60,000 nt of DNA from Lineus longissimus (taxonomy: Eukaryota > Nemertea > Pilidiophora > Heteronemertea > Lineidae). The stretch spans positions 28,227,501-28,287,500 of the forward strand of contig NC_088308.1 of the NCBI RefSeq assembly GCF_910592395.1. The letters are read 5' to 3'. This document shows, piece after piece, positions 21,161 to 57,060 of this stretch (within the stretch, counting starts at the first letter, position 1; the number at the start of each line of letters is the position of its first letter). Under the pieces are notes generated by a model that was given only the letters and a program-made list of their open reading frames with translations, ran no database searches and was not told where the DNA came from. Made by a program: the position numbers and the translations under genes.

Positions 21161-21340
21161 TTAAAGGCCAGGTCCATTTGTTTTCAATATTCAGGAATCA
21201 ACATGGCGCCAGATAATTAGGCAAGCCAGACAGATGAAACTTGGCATGAAGACAGTTTTCATATAAGAGTAAACAACACCACTGATAACTTTATGTTTGG
21301 TGACTGTTATTGAAAAACTCAAAAATGACCTGGCCTTTAA
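21161..21340. mobile_element. 180-bp fold-back element
   Basis: The ends ttaaaggccaggt and acctggcctttaa are a perfect 13-bp inverted repeat, and the arms continue imperfectly (gttttcaata with tattgaaaaac). MITE-like, in the probable PKC 3' UTR. No coding capacity. Confidence 0.75.
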
Positions 21341-21608
21341 GAATGTTTACAATAAATACACATGACTTGATTTGAAGAAAACCCCGCGAGGGGACATATT
21401 CTATGACAACTTGAGTCTTTGATTAAACAGTTACCCAGTGTTGCTGTTACAGTTCCAAAAGCACATACCAGCACGTGTACATCCCATAACTACACTTGAG
21501 TAGGAGCAAAAAATATGTCCTAGAGACGGAATCCTAACCTATATTTTCTAGCAAATGATAGATTTCTTATCAACAATATACATCAATTACTATATATCAA
21601 TTAATGAC

Positions 21609-21632
21609 TTTATATATATATATATATATAAT
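21609..21632. repeat. (TA)n microsatellite
   Basis: About ten TA dinucleotides in a row. Nothing else is inferred. Confidence 0.9.
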
Positions 21633-23583
21633 ATTTATGTATACTTTGTATTCACATCACCACATTTATGACTAGAGTTAAGAAATATAGCGTTTGATCA
21701 AGATATACATTGGCAACCTCAATATGAGTTTAATTGTTCAAAAAATATAAAAATGAGTGATGGTTGCCTTTCAGGTGGCCCACACACAGGGATTCGACTG
21801 TGGCATTTGGGTCAAATGAATCGATACCAAACTGGAGATATTGGTAGTATGGGCACAATGACAGTTCCACCCAAGCCGTGTTAGGTGATACAACCTATAC
21901 CCACAGTGACGTGTCAACTCTTCTTATACAACACTATTCATCGAAATGTGATTTTTACCGCTTTCATATTTTGCACCAACCCGAGCGGTTATGGCCGACT
22001 AAATACCATAACCTCTGCCGTCAAAATGAGGCACAGTGATGCGTAGTGTATTATTCACTGTAAACGGTGGTTTATTGTTATCAAGGTGTTTTAGAATAGA
22101 ATTCCAAGCGAAGACTTTCTGTTGACTGGCACAGATCTCAATAGCATCTCAAATTTAGAAATATGACAGTCAACCACATTTTGTCATCCACTTTGGAGCA
22201 CAGGATCCATATTGGACTTGAGGCAGCAGAGAAATCATGTCAGCTGCTAGAGAGCATGAGGTTCTAATAGGGATTCTCTGCTTTCATGACCACCACAGCC
22301 AAACCTGAGCATGGGGTCCCTGAGCATGATGTGTCATGATAAACAATATACTGTCTTCTGTTACATCTTGTAAGACTAAGCTGGGATCATATTGCAAGTT
22401 ATAAAGCAAGAGTAGCTAGTCTAGTCTTTCTGCTAGGGGTGAACAACTAACACTGACCACCAGTGTATTCTAGTTGGTCATTCAATAGGAGAAATAGCAT
22501 TATTTCAGGCCTTGTCTTGATGTTATCTTACCATCACCATTAAAAGTATTTATCAGTTCCGATTAAGAATCTAGATACAGCCAATATGCTTGCAAATTCA
22601 TGCGAACAGGCAAATTATCATGAAATAGCTCGACCATTTAGAGGCAATAAATAAGAACCTTTCGGGAGGAACCAGATAACCAAATATTAACATCAACAAT
22701 TCCAAGTTAGGCATAAGAATGCAGTGAGAGTTGGTGCTGAGTGAATTCCCTGATTGTGCCTTTGGAAGATAATGAACTCATAGCTAACACAAACGAAGTT
22801 TAATAATAAACACAACACATGTGTAAGTTAGAGAAACAATACTAGATGGTTGAAGAGTTTGATCACAAAATGGGCAGACTGACAGGAAAGTTTGAATCAC
22901 AAGGAACTCCCTGCAATGGCATGGTGCTGTTTTCACAACAGTACATGCTTTATATGCAGTGGTTTACAAGGGCATTAGTCGCTAACATGGCTGTAATAGT
23001 TCCCAATCTGCGACTGAAATATTCTTCAAAAAGATTCATCATGACGTTCCATTAATATTTCATGAGCAAACTCTTCAGTTGCTGCCCGAGTTTCATGGAG
23101 AGATCTGATTGGTGTGTAGGAAGATATCAACAACTGCAAAACAATAACAATGAAAGACCAACTGTGAAGGATTAACAGAAATGTCAAGGGCAAGAAGCCA
23201 GAACTGAGGCCAAGTACAAAACACTCTCACGATAACTGTTGATCAGTTACGCAGCACTAGCAATGGGCATTGAGGCTCATTCTGCAGTTTAGATTCTCAA
23301 ATTGTCTGATTTAAAAACAATCAAAGCGAGAAAACAAGATAAAAGAATGAAAGCCAATAAATAACAGCAACTAAATGTATAACCTAAGTAACACAACGGA
23401 ATCAGCAGAAGGCTTTTGCCCAACTTGCTTAGGCCTAGGAAGAGCAAGAAAGCCTGGCTAAATATATCAAGATAATTGAAATTGGCAGATGTGATTGACC
23501 TGAACTGCAGGAAAATAGGACAGGTTCCATGTAATATGACAATGGGTTGCGTATGAAGTGAATGTAGTTGTTACAGGCACTTA

Positions 23584-23866
23584 TGATGATGTGATGATGG
23601 TGATGGTGTGGATGGTGGCAAAGATGGTGATGGGATGAAAATGATGACGATGACGATGATGATGACGATGATGAAGCTAAGATATGTCTTGCCTGTGCCC
23701 AATGACTAACATTATGCGAGTTTCTTTTGTGAAATATGATCAGAACTACTGATATGATGTCATGACGGTAATTAGGAATGGAGACTGCAGCAGTAGCACT
23801 GGTGATGATGGTGATGATGATGATGACGGTGACGGTGACGGTGATCAGAATGACGCATGAGGATGA
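23584..23866. repeat. Interrupted (GAT)n-type microsatellite
   Basis: Two blocks (about 23584-23678 and 23800-23866) of gatgat/gatgac/ggtgac triplets. They keep long frames open, producing a 180-codon minus-strand open frame with His- and Ser-rich runs. I regard that frame as a low-complexity artefact. Confidence 0.85.
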
Positions 23867-24804
23867 TCTATGATTTAGGTATGATGATGACAATGGCTTC
23901 GGTCTGCTGACACATGCAGGAGGAACACACCTTGTTAAGCCTGAAGCAATTTCATAAGATATGATCAAATTCAACAAATGTCATGAACATTTTCAATCAC
24001 AGTTCAAGGTACCACATCTGCCCAGTTCAATTATTGCATGTTTGCAAAGAAGACACATTCATCCACTTGCGAAAACAATATTGACAGGAACTAACCCAAC
24101 AATAGGACCTCCTGATCAGTTCATTTCTCATTAGCAAGTCAGGGGATACAGAATTTGACACTTTTGTTTCATAACATAACCAAAACTAACGCTAAATCCT
24201 GCGTTTGGAAATCCTGGAATGAGAGGAGAGAGTTGCACAGGCCTTGCATCAAGACAAAATGCAAGTGTTATACATAGCACTGAATGCATCAATGATACTT
24301 AATTAATCTCCTAGAATTATCCAAGTTAACCAATCACATAGTTTGAAGCACGTCAACATATTTGATAGGAGATGATACGGTGAGAATGGTTTCAACACAG
24401 GCAGTGGATATGCAAATCTAAGTAGTAATACCATCATTTTTGCTTTTCACATCAAATTTGGCAGAGTCACCCAATCGGGGTATTCTTTATAATAATACAG
24501 TGCTGTCTAGTACAACTTAGAAGAAGGGTAGACTATTTGAGTTTTGCCCAAGCAACATCAAGGGCAGTGAACTTTCTATATGAACACCTCCATTACGACT
24601 GCACAGCTTCACAACTACTGAGAGAGATCGATATATACATCACATATAACATTGAAATTTGTTCAAAATTACACCTAATTGAAGTAAAAGAATGAGATGC
24701 TGTTCGTATGTATGAGTTGTTAATGAGAACCAGAGGACCTACAACTCAAGTCAGAGTTGGTCCATGGCAATGTATGTACAATTAACATGACTGTGAACAC
24801 TTAA

Positions 24805-24888
24805 GACATGTACACGTGACACATGTGCATGTGACACATGTACACGTGACACATGTACACGTGACACATGTGCATGTGACATACTGTA
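24805..24888. repeat. 15-bp repeat with E-box cores
   Basis: About five units of the type cacgtgacacatgta. CACGTG occurs at 24813-24818, 24843-24848 and 24858-24863, and the other units read gcatgtg. The unit is close to palindromic. Confidence 0.85.
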
Positions 24889-25804
24889 TGTACACAAGAT
24901 ATACATGTGGATCAAGCTCTGACATATGGTCTACATGACATTGTAATGGTCGACATGCTACTCTCAAAAATGACCACATCCTTATTCTCTCCTGAGCTGG
25001 TTGACAGAACCCTCATCTTGCTGGGAAAAGCCCCACAGAGGCAAATATTTCAATGGCACAGTTCACTAACAACGACCTGTCTTGCTGAAGAGATACAGCA
25101 GGCCAAACAGATCATTGTGCAGAAGAATTATTTTTGTAATGGTTCTAAGAAGCACATTATCTTGCCAATTTCATGGAAACAGAAACAAAAAGTCATCAAG
25201 GAAGATATGGAAGATAATCTTACTGCTTTACAAACTAGTCTCATTCTTCAGTAACATTGTAAGACTGGAATAGTGACTATCACAAACAGTGGAAGACGAA
25301 ATGATAGGTGAGGTCTTCAGGCAGTTAAGACCTACAAGTAGTAAAGTAATGAATCATAAGCCCATATAGTTTGTTTTCATCCATTCAGCTAAATAAGGGT
25401 TCCATAAACCAGCAGTAAACAAAATATAAGGACGTCTGTGATTTTTCACAGTTCAGGCGTTCAGGCTTGTACCGTACCGTAACATCAGCAAAACCTTGGA
25501 AAAACAACTTCCAAACATCGATAACGCAAATTCTACTTCAGCTGTGCATAACCTGTGACCCATCTTCTTCATAACCAGTCTCTGCCTCTCCACAGCTTTT
25601 TTGAAAAGTCCACCCTCCTTCACCATTCAACGTCTGGTACACAGTCTCTCACTCAACAATGCGTGCAAACAGTAGTTGTTATTAGCGTGCAGTTCCCAGT
25701 CAAAATCTTGCCCTTGGATGGCGTTGTGGAACGTGAAAAGTTCCTCACTCTCATGGCACTTGGAGTATGATAACGGCACGTGGTGGTGCCAACTGGTGTC
25801 ATAT

Positions 25805-47764
<21,960 letters not shown>

Positions 47765-50700
47765 CTGAAATTAGAAGAAACAAAAAGATGATAAATACAA
47801 GAAGCCCTGCATTATCAGTGGAGAGGAGACTTGGTTCTGTAAGATTAGTTATCACACAAGGTCAACAGGTTGATGTTTTAAATCCTGGTCTTATCAATTA
47901 GCCCTCAGAAAAATGCCAGCGCATCTTGCAAGTATACCAATCACTTCCATTTCGCATAGCTATAGTGTATAAATGTATCTATAGCGTGGAAGGAACTTGT
48001 GGTTTTATGCGATGGGTGCCAACTCACATCCTCTTGGTTTGAATAGGGGTTTAGTAAAACCACTATGCCACCCTACTGATAACAACTGCATTGGTGTTGC
48101 CCATCACAAACTAAGGAAGGCTGTTAATGAATCCACTGCAATACCGGTACACTTCAAAACCTCTCTTGGTGAGATCTACCCTCATCAGGTCAGACAGCTT
48201 AGCCAGACAACTGATGGTGCAGTCAGGAAATGTGGTTGAGTAATGTGACCTGGCAGTGATGGGGCACACCTCCTCATCAGGGACAAAGCCATTACCGGAT
48301 GTACACTTATTGACTGATGTGACATGACCAATGGACTGTCACGATCATGAATAGTGCAATTCGGAGAATATCTCGTTGTCAAAAACTGCTGAGAGTAAGT
48401 GGACGCAAGGCAACAAGCAAATGTGTCGACTGCTCTTCATGGCCATGAGCAGCAGTTTGAACAGTTGCCATTACTAACATTCAGTCAGCTCTCAAGTATC
48501 TCTATGTACTTTGGACATCCTGAGATAGGTTGAGAACTCATTATCTGACCATAGTTCACTTTAGACTTCCATCAGAGAGCCGGTCTCAAGAGAATCATTA
48601 CCACCAAGGTAAGGCTACAGCATTAGAATCAGACTGATGAATGACGACCTGTACAAAGCATCTCATCTGGCTTGTACAATGAAAGAAATAATGGGACAGT
48701 TATTGGATAATAACGGTGACAGATCATCAATGTTGCCGTCTTATGAATGTGCCTGCCACGTCTTGAGGAGCTGTGGCCATCGGAGACTCATCCAGTGAGC
48801 TGAACATGGAAGAAGGCCTTGTCGCTTCCATATCAGGTTTGTTACATTTCTGTGAAAGTCTCTTTGAACTCAATAGGATGAGCAACCTGACCCCACATCA
48901 CATTGAATGGATAGCATCTGTGGGCATCTGAACTTTCATGCTTTTATACCAAAAAATCTCACCAAACAAATATTAGAATACCTTCCAAGACAATGTCAAA
49001 ACCTTGAGAATCAGGAGGAACAAGGTTGCCTTGATCGATCTTAACTTCACATTATGACATCGTAGTCATTAGGATATTTGATGAGTTCCTTCCGCTTCTC
49101 ATTCCATCCAAAACGTGTCTTGCCTCCCATGATTACATACGATACACTTGGAACCAATAGTTCAAGAGGAAGAAAGAGGAGCTCATCGAGACAATCATAG
49201 TAAGAAGAAAGTGTGTCTAGGCCACAGAATAGGTGCAGTGATAAAACCAATACAAGTACATGTCATTATCTTCATCCATCAATGGAGTTGCCTCAATCAT
49301 GTATTGAACTCAGCGATGACGATGATGATTATGATTGGAGGATAGCTGCAAGTCAGACTTGTCTGTTGGAGAACAGGAGGCTTCGACTCGTCAATCCTAT
49401 TCTCATGTTCTCAATGATGTTGTTAGATGGGTGGGCTATTTCCTGACACAGACAGACCTAGACAGTCACGTCTATCGAAACGAAAATGGCCTTCTTCTTG
49501 GAAGGTCAGAGAAACCTATAAAATACTGCAACTTTTCCAGCTAATCTGAATATTGCCGATGCCCTGAGTCTCCTAGAACCTAATCTAATTGTATCTGGTA
49601 AAGACGGAGATGTGTGAAGCCTTACAAGCCCTTCTTCTTCTAGTCTCCGAGCTTGTGGTCATCTGCAGCCACACCTATTTTACAGACACAGGAAGACCCT
49701 CGTTTCAGATGGGAGAGAGGAATGGGGATGGGGTATCAAAGCCGTTAGTAAGTGCTTGTTGCTACCATTCCTGGTGTAGGAAACAGGAGCCACAAGGAGC
49801 CCTTAGACCAGCTGTAACTCTACCTCCTCACTGCAACATGAGAGAGAGACAAAGTAATCTGTCAAACAGGCTGGTCAAGGATGGTCTCCTCATGTTCCAC
49901 AGACAGTCTACCTCTCAATGGCAGGAAAGAATTCAAGTCGGGTTGAGGGTGGCAGTGCAACATAGGGTTTCATGTGTGGTAGGCTTGAGAGTTTGTGACG
50001 GCCAAAACTTTGATACCCATACATAGAGAGAAGCAGCTTGATTGATTGATTGATCAAACTCATTACAATGTTGTGTACAGGGGTGCATTGCAGGTGACAG
50101 CCTGACTAACTAAGATTGAGCTAAACCTCACAAAGCTTTCACTCGCATCTTCTTAATGATCTGAAAGAACCTGTGCACAACCCCTGGGGACAAATTGAAG
50201 TGAAATAAATTGCCAATTTACTGTTGGTCTCATGAGCTTCAGAATCCTTTCTTATCTCATTGATTTGGTGAGTTATTACATTATCCACAGAGGCTCAGCT
50301 GATATTTTTGATGAGAGATATATTATTTATAAAGATTTGTGTTACTTCTTTGAGAAAGGTACTCAGTAGATGGTCACTCAAGACCTTACCACAAGGATAG
50401 AAGAAGGGACAAGCAGTGGCAGGTACAATATGTGGTTGCTCCAGACTTTACCACCAAACTGGAAGAAAGGGCAAGAAGGTCAAATGGTGAAATGACAACT
50501 GTTTGTATCCAATCCTCTGTTAGAGATAAAGACTTATTACTACTGTTGTAGGAGGGACAAGAAGTGTCAAATTCTTTCTTATCCACAGTTTAAGATTTGC
50601 GACATCCTTCTTTTGCGTGCCACTGGTCCAAGCTATAAGCACTTTGATAATGTTGCTGATGGTACCACCTACCAAATGAGTCACTACAGGTGCAAGACAA

Positions 50701-51041
50701 GCAAGGAGATGAGAGAATGTTCTGATAGGAGACATAAAGAGTCTTTATTGACAATCTCCATGTAACATGATGGCGTTATCACAGTAATTGATGGTACGTA
50801 TGCATGTAAGCAATCCCATCTAATCACCATGATTTTCACACAAATGAGGCATTTAGATGCAAAAGCTTTTCATACATAACATTATACTCGTTTCAATGAT
50901 AGACATCAGGTGCTTTTATAAGTGTAGTTGGAGCAAGACAAGCAAAGGATAGCAAGTAGCAACCCAAGCAGTACTGGTAAATGAGGGTGTTAAATGTCCT
51001 CATTAAGTCACACCCTGATGTCCCACATGTTCTTTGATAAT

Positions 51042-51159
51042 GGGCGATATGAATAAAGACTAGCAAATGCTTTTACTTCAATTTTGTACAGGAAGGCCTA
51101 GTGTAAATGTACATGGAGTTATAGATAAAAGCATTTGCTAGTCTTTATTCATATCACCC
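51042..51159. mobile_element. 118-bp MITE, copy 2
   Basis: Same length and structure as 15256-15373: gggcgatatgaataaagact at the left, agtctttattcatatcaccc at the right, and the same centre (ttttgtacag, gtaaatgtac). Its arms match each other better than those of copy 1, suggesting it is younger. Confidence 0.9.
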
Positions 51160-52611
51160 AATCTCCTACATTTTCATCACATAGATGGAAGTTGAAGATT
51201 CATATATGTCCATATATAAGGTACAGGTCACGTAAGTTATAACCGACTCGTAAAATATCATTCTATTGTTATCCCTGGCATATAATCAATAACTAGGTGG
51301 CAGTGAGGCCAACATTACCATCGTCAATGGTACATGCGATAACATCATCCATCATATGACATTAATGTGTGATGGAAATCATAGAGAGTGTAGCTCTTCT
51401 GTGCGACTATTACCTTTAAAGTGGCGGAAGACATCTCAGCCAAGTGCTGGCCATCAGTCAGGGTGGCATGTGATAGAGTAATGGTATTCTATATACCCGA
51501 TAAGCAGTCTAAACAATAACTTCTTGTCTTGTAAAGAACGCAAATTCAAACCCGAGACAAAACGTTACAAATACCTACATGCCATCACATCACGACTGAC
51601 AAAGCAATTTCCAATTTCCAGACATATTTGTTGCATGAGCCAATTTCGCTTGTTCCACCATCTTTTTATATCGCAGAATGTCAGTTATCGTCATTTCTAA
51701 TATCATCTCAACGTGAGATCAAAGGGAACATGATTATCTTGCCATAAATGCAGCTCCATATTGGAAAGAGGAGATTGCTGTCTTTTTATATCAAAAACAT
51801 GATCAATCTTCCTCAAAAGAAAAACACTGTCTGGAAACCTCAAGCGCTATGTCAGTGCGATTGATCCTGATTTGATTATGTTTCTGGTCAATGAACTCTA
51901 CCCTGGAGAATCAGTTCCCCAATCTTGTGCATTCAACTACTGAGCAACTTGTCCTTGAGCCTGGTAAACACCAGGGAATATTGGTCCATCATACGAAAAA
52001 CAGCCAAAACATGTGCTCATTGGTAAATTCACTGAAATAACCTGTGTCCATTTGAGGTAAATTAACCATGATATAAGTTCATCAATACTTGCAATCCAAA
52101 GTATTGCAGTGCATTTTCTCTATGTCTGATGTAAATCATGTTTGAAGATCGTAATTACTAGACAAACACAACGTTATCGCTGGGAGATTCCAACAAAACC
52201 GTTTTCCAAACTCTGAGTAAACTCTGCGTCAACAAAGGCACTTGACCTCACTCATTGTCACTCCGACAAGCTGTCACTGGTACTGTCACAGTTACAAGCT
52301 ATTACTACAGCTAACAAACTGGTGTTGACTCTGACAGGAAGCCAAGCCTAGCTTAACTTACTAGGCTTGAGGCAACAGCAATGTTCACTTCTTAAACAAT
52401 GTCGTCAGTGATATGAATGCAACAATCTATTCCTAGCAAAGTTATAGAGGATGACAGGTTTTGTCACCTTGGTAACAAAACCATGACCCAAGGCACCAAG
52501 TCATCAGATTGGTCAAATGAATAGAGCTATCCTGGGTAGACATATCACCAATGCCGATAATATCATTTTGCTGGGAAAGTGATCATTATGGTTGTGTTAA
52601 TAATGTATCAG

Positions 52612-52870
52612 AGGAGCCTTATAGCCTAGTGGCTAACACTGTGGCTACCAACCATAAGTGCCCAGGTTTGATTCCGTAGAGAATCAAGGATTGCCTTTCG
52701 GGATGAACCCGCATGGCTTTCAAGGAACGAAATTCGGTCACAGTTCTTTGAATGAGACGTAAAACCAAGCTTCCCTGTTTGTCTATGCCATGGCAAGAAA
52801 TCCAAGTTGCATTACTGTTGGCCAATACATTAGGCAAATAGAGAAAGTTGTGCGACAAGATTATTTGATA
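52612..52870 (+). mobile_element. tRNA-derived SINE
   Basis: The head contains a Pol III A-box (TAGCCTAGTGG, 52622-52632) and a B-box (GGTTTGATTCC, 52665-52675) at tRNA-like spacing, but the cloverleaf is degenerate. The body continues through acgaaattcggtcacagttc and atgagacgtaaaacc, the latter resembling conserved 3' parts of invertebrate SINEs (recollection, unverified). The 3' limit is uncertain. Confidence 0.65.
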
Positions 52871-55800
52871 TCAGGGCAGAATGGCAATGTTCTGATTAGT
52901 TACTCTCCAGGATGACATCCTCTGGCTGATCGGAGCCAAGTTAATACTGGCCAGTACTCACCACTGGCCATACAGCTGCTGCAAGCCTCATAATCAATAT
53001 AGGTAGCCGAGAGGGTCACCATCAAACACGGAATACAACTGATTATATGATAACGGTAGCGGTGATTTCTGGCCGATGGGTAGGCATACCATTATAACAG
53101 TGGCCGGCCATCCTCGAGCTATCATAGCACATCTGATTGAATGGTAAAATATGGAGCAACGACGGAGATGACTGCGTGATTATTGATGATTATGTGATTG
53201 TTGGCCATTGGGTAGTCATCCACGTATGACTTCTAGCAACTTCCTACACTAGGATTGCCTAGTACATGTCGTATACACCCAGGGTCAGTACTGGTCAGCT
53301 AAGATCACTATTGCCACCAGTTGATTTTGAAGGTCTAATTGTTTTCTGCTCCATGATAACATCTTCCCTTCCACCAGTGGGTTCCTGCATTCCATACTCG
53401 ACGGACACATCAAATAAAGCAACTAGAGGAACACAGACTGGCTCGGCAGATGATACATCATCCAGTAGAAATATCCACTTGCCACTAGACGGACAATTAT
53501 CTTGTTTCTGATTCCCTTGTGTACGTCAGAAAAGAAACATCAATTGAGCCACAGAAATGTCTTGATTTAAGCTATGATGGATGTGGCACAGAGTAATCCA
53601 CTTGTCATTTTGATGCCACTGCATTTTGTACAGACAAACATCAACTTGAAAGAGGCTAAGGGTAGGTTTTTGAAAATGCCATTTGGACGTGAATGTGTAG
53701 TTGTACTTGTACTTTTGATGTTTCATAAGGCAAAAGTGGGTATTTCTGCAACAGAATCAGATAGCAAGCTGTCCATTAGCGCTGCAGCTTATGCTAGATA
53801 TGGAAATGGAAGACCAGTAGCAGTTCGCTCAAGAGACATCTTTCTACTACCACATACCATCACCTTCTAGCATAACAGCCATAACGATTCAGTCGGCACA
53901 AAAACCCTTCAGCTTTCAATAGAAAATCTCATTATATCCGCAACTAGAGTAGATGATATGAGTGCATCCTGGGATGCTGCATTCCGCTCATCTATTATGT
54001 ATCCGCAGGTTTCTTGATGAGCACATCCCACAACACGAGCTACACCAGGATAACACGGCGTGATCAGCACTGAGCTTCTCATCTTTCTGACTATAAACGA
54101 TTATCTTTCAGTTCCACTTGATCATATATTCATAGATTTGTGGTTGTTTTTGGAAACATTGTCATATAAATGGTAGCAATGGGAAAGCTGCAGATGGTTA
54201 GCACCGTGGTGCATAGTTGAGTACATTTGTAATGAAAGAAAGCTTTACTGATCCAAAATGAATAGCTAATAGAACCGACAGTATGAACAGCATCATCTTG
54301 AAAGCATACCAACATCTTAGAGAAGCAAGCAAGCAAATGATTCCAAGCTCAATACAAGTTTTTTTCTTCTTCTTGAATCGATAGCTTTTAGAAACAGCAC
54401 ATCTCTTGACTATCATCTTTTTTAAATCACAGACGTTATCTTCACGTATTACTAGATAGATTACGATGTAGCTCAACTGTGATCATTATCTTTATATTGG
54501 TGATATTTAATAAGATACCATACCTATAACAGTGCTCGCCTGACAAACCCCTTACCTTCCACATACGAACTGAATTGATGAAAGTCTACTCTGTCTTCTC
54601 CCTGTGAAGACTTGAAGAGTGGAATCGATATCTCCAGCGATGGTGCACTGACCACACACAAAACATACCATCCAGCTTCCAATGGAATTCATTCCACTGG
54701 AACAGTGAAGTATTACATAGACACTCATATCCTTAAAGGCACACCTGCCCTTCAAGACGGTACATTTACAGTTTGGAATTCACATGCCTGTTGCATTTAT
54801 GTCATCGATTGTTCCTTAATGAGAAGGCGGCATAGTGGGAAGGTCAGTGACAGTGATGGAGTAAGACACAGCAAGACACACTCTATATCATTACCTGGAT
54901 TGGGCTTTATTGCCCGCAAGTCGTGTAGTGTCATACAAGGGTGGATGGTGCTTTCCACCGCATAGGTCGGCAACGCCCAGCCTAACTTGGAAAGGAAAAA
55001 CATGAGGTGAAAAGTAGTGAGGGGCAAGGAGACACCTGTTTTAAGTTACTGCAAACTTACAAATTTCGGTTGCACTATATAATGCTGTACCCATGGAAAA
55101 GTCTTTAGAGCGATATTTGTGAACACTGCTACTGGAAAACGCACTTGGCCTGGTTGTGGCAATCTTACAGAGTTAGAGTAATCTGTAATGCCAGAACCAG
55201 ACCAGTGGGTTTCTCCCGAACGCCCATCTTTCAGCACATACTTGCAGAGCCAGCTACAAAAGCCAGATTAATGAGGAAATTTGTGGGTTTCTAGCATCTG
55301 GAAGAGATATTTGACTCTAGTGATGGACACAGTGTGAGCCTTGTCTATGCTTACTCACCCGGTAGGTAACCTAGACATCAACAAAATAGAATAAAAAAAG
55401 TCATGGGCATGGGGAAAATAAACAGAAAGAACTAAAAGATAAGCAGGTTTAAAATGCAGATGAAAGAAATTCAGGTGATAAAATACCAGAATAAATGTAT
55501 AATGTTGATAAACTGAAATTATCATGCATGGTTGTAGATGATGATGTTCCTGATAGAGCATGCCAGGAGTCCGGAAGATGTGTTTTGTACTGACTATTTC
55601 AGAGGAAATCATAAGATAATCCTCATACAGTCAAAAAAAGTTTTGGGACTGATGATGTTGGTTCATTTTGAGCAGGAAAAAAAAGGGAAAAAAATATTTG
55701 GTTTTTTGGTGTACAATTCTACTGAAGTCAACTTGCAGTTGACAGTGGAAGCTTGTATCATTTCTTGAGTATGCTTGCAGCTCAGCAGTCGAGGGCTAAG

Positions 55801-56888
55801 GTTTTCATCAAAGGTCACTGGACACAATCAGACATAATCATCTGGTCGGAAGGACCAATATCAAGCTAATCCCATAAGAATACTGCCCTGGTGTCTGATC
55901 CAAATAACCAGATTACACAAGTAGATTTTCTTCCGAAAGCTCCAGTCTGCTGAGGGTGCACATCAAGAGCTTTTGAATATGAACTGTCCAAACCATTTAT
56001 GATAACTATAGCTGTGAGCATAATGCAAACCACTGGCAAGACGCCACCAGGCATCCTTCTCAGCACAGGAAATCACTCAACGATTTGTGTCAATATCATT
56101 CAAAGTGTCCAAATTCATCGCCTAACTGTTATCAAACTCATCCCTGAAGTCTGAGCCATACTTTACTAATCGACAACCAAACTGAAGATGTCCGCTGGCT
56201 TCTTCTCTCATTGATTGAAATCTTCAACCAAATTCCCAGTTTCTTGAGTTTCATTAGATCTCACGGCCCCAAGTCATACAGGGAAGCATTGGACAGCTGT
56301 TATCTTGAATATGAATCACACAGATGTACCAGCTGTGCTTCATGTCCACTGGCCTGTCCACTGACCACTCTTGGTCACAGTGAAAGGATTCTAAGCTGTC
56401 AATATTTCAGCCTGAAAGTCAGGGACATGTGGTGACATTCATGAACATCAAACCTGCGTATCTGCTCAACATGTCGACCACACACTCCATCACCCAAATT
56501 GAGCTATTCATTTAGACTTGGCGGCTGTGTATGTATCCATCACCATCATGTTCCCGATCACCAGTGATGTTTTACATCCATCACCAGATCAATACACCAT
56601 GCATTAAACACATCATTCATGATCTCACTTCAGACACCAAATGGACCGGAGAAATGAACAAGCAGAATGAAAGAGAAATGAGCTCAATAAAGAACAACAA
56701 TATCAATGGAAGGTTTCAACAACGGTTTTCATTGCCAGGTGAAGAACTCTGCCACGCCTATCATGTTGTTAGGTCTCCACAGCTGAACTCAATGACCCTT
56801 GACTTGCGACACCAGGGCTCACTAACTTGGCATTAACTTTAAGCTGGCATTTACATTTTACTTTAAGTCTGCTGGGCACAACTGAATT

Positions 56889-57060
56889 AGCTGACGCCAA
56901 GTTAGAGCTGACGTCAAGTTAGAGCTGATGCCAAGTTAGAGCTGACGCCAAGTTAGAGCTGACGCCAAGTTAGAGCTGACGCCAAGTTAGAGCTGACGCC
57001 AAGTTAGAGCTGACGCCAAGTTAGAGCTGACGCCAAGTTAGAGCTGATGCCAAGTTAGAG
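56889..57060. repeat. 18-bp minisatellite, 9.5 copies
   Basis: Unit agctgacgccaagttaga repeated head to tail. Variants change gacgcc to gacgtc (one unit, creating TGACGTCA) or gatgcc (two units). In the first visible PKC intron. Confidence 0.93.

Larger units (their letters stand above)
19900..25804 (-). other. Probable long 3' UTR or downstream region of the PKC gene
   Basis: About 5.9 kb without a supported coding exon lies between the transporter poly(A) site and the PKC stop. Minus-strand AATAAA hexamers lie at 22071-22076 and 20143-20148. The latter is followed on that strand by a GU-rich stretch (gtgagttgttttgttg), the better end point. If used, the 3' UTR is about 5.7 kb and the two genes end about 240 bp apart, tail to tail. 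Open frames here are short or low-complexity. Confidence 0.45.

Noticed and set aside
23435-23977. 180-codon minus-strand frame as a Ser/His-rich protein
   Set aside because: It is a reading of the interrupted GAT/GAC microsatellite. The homopolymer-like composition and absence of flanking exons argue against a gene.
24907-25254. 115-codon plus-strand frame downstream of PKC
   Set aside because: No domain or splice partner. It lies in the probable PKC 3' UTR, antisense.
49589-50026. 145-codon plus-strand frame in the large PKC intron
   Set aside because: No recognisable domain and no acceptor or donor with a matching partner. A frame of this length is plausible by chance in 12 kb.
54612-54965. 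117-codon plus-strand frame as an upstream PKC or nested exon
   Set aside because: It is on the opposite strand to PKC and contains no C1A zinc ligands or other recognised motif.
55046-55237. Minus-strand frame with a GTAAGT donor as the missing C1A exon
   Set aside because: The donor is good, but the translation lacks the His/Cys pattern of a C1 domain.
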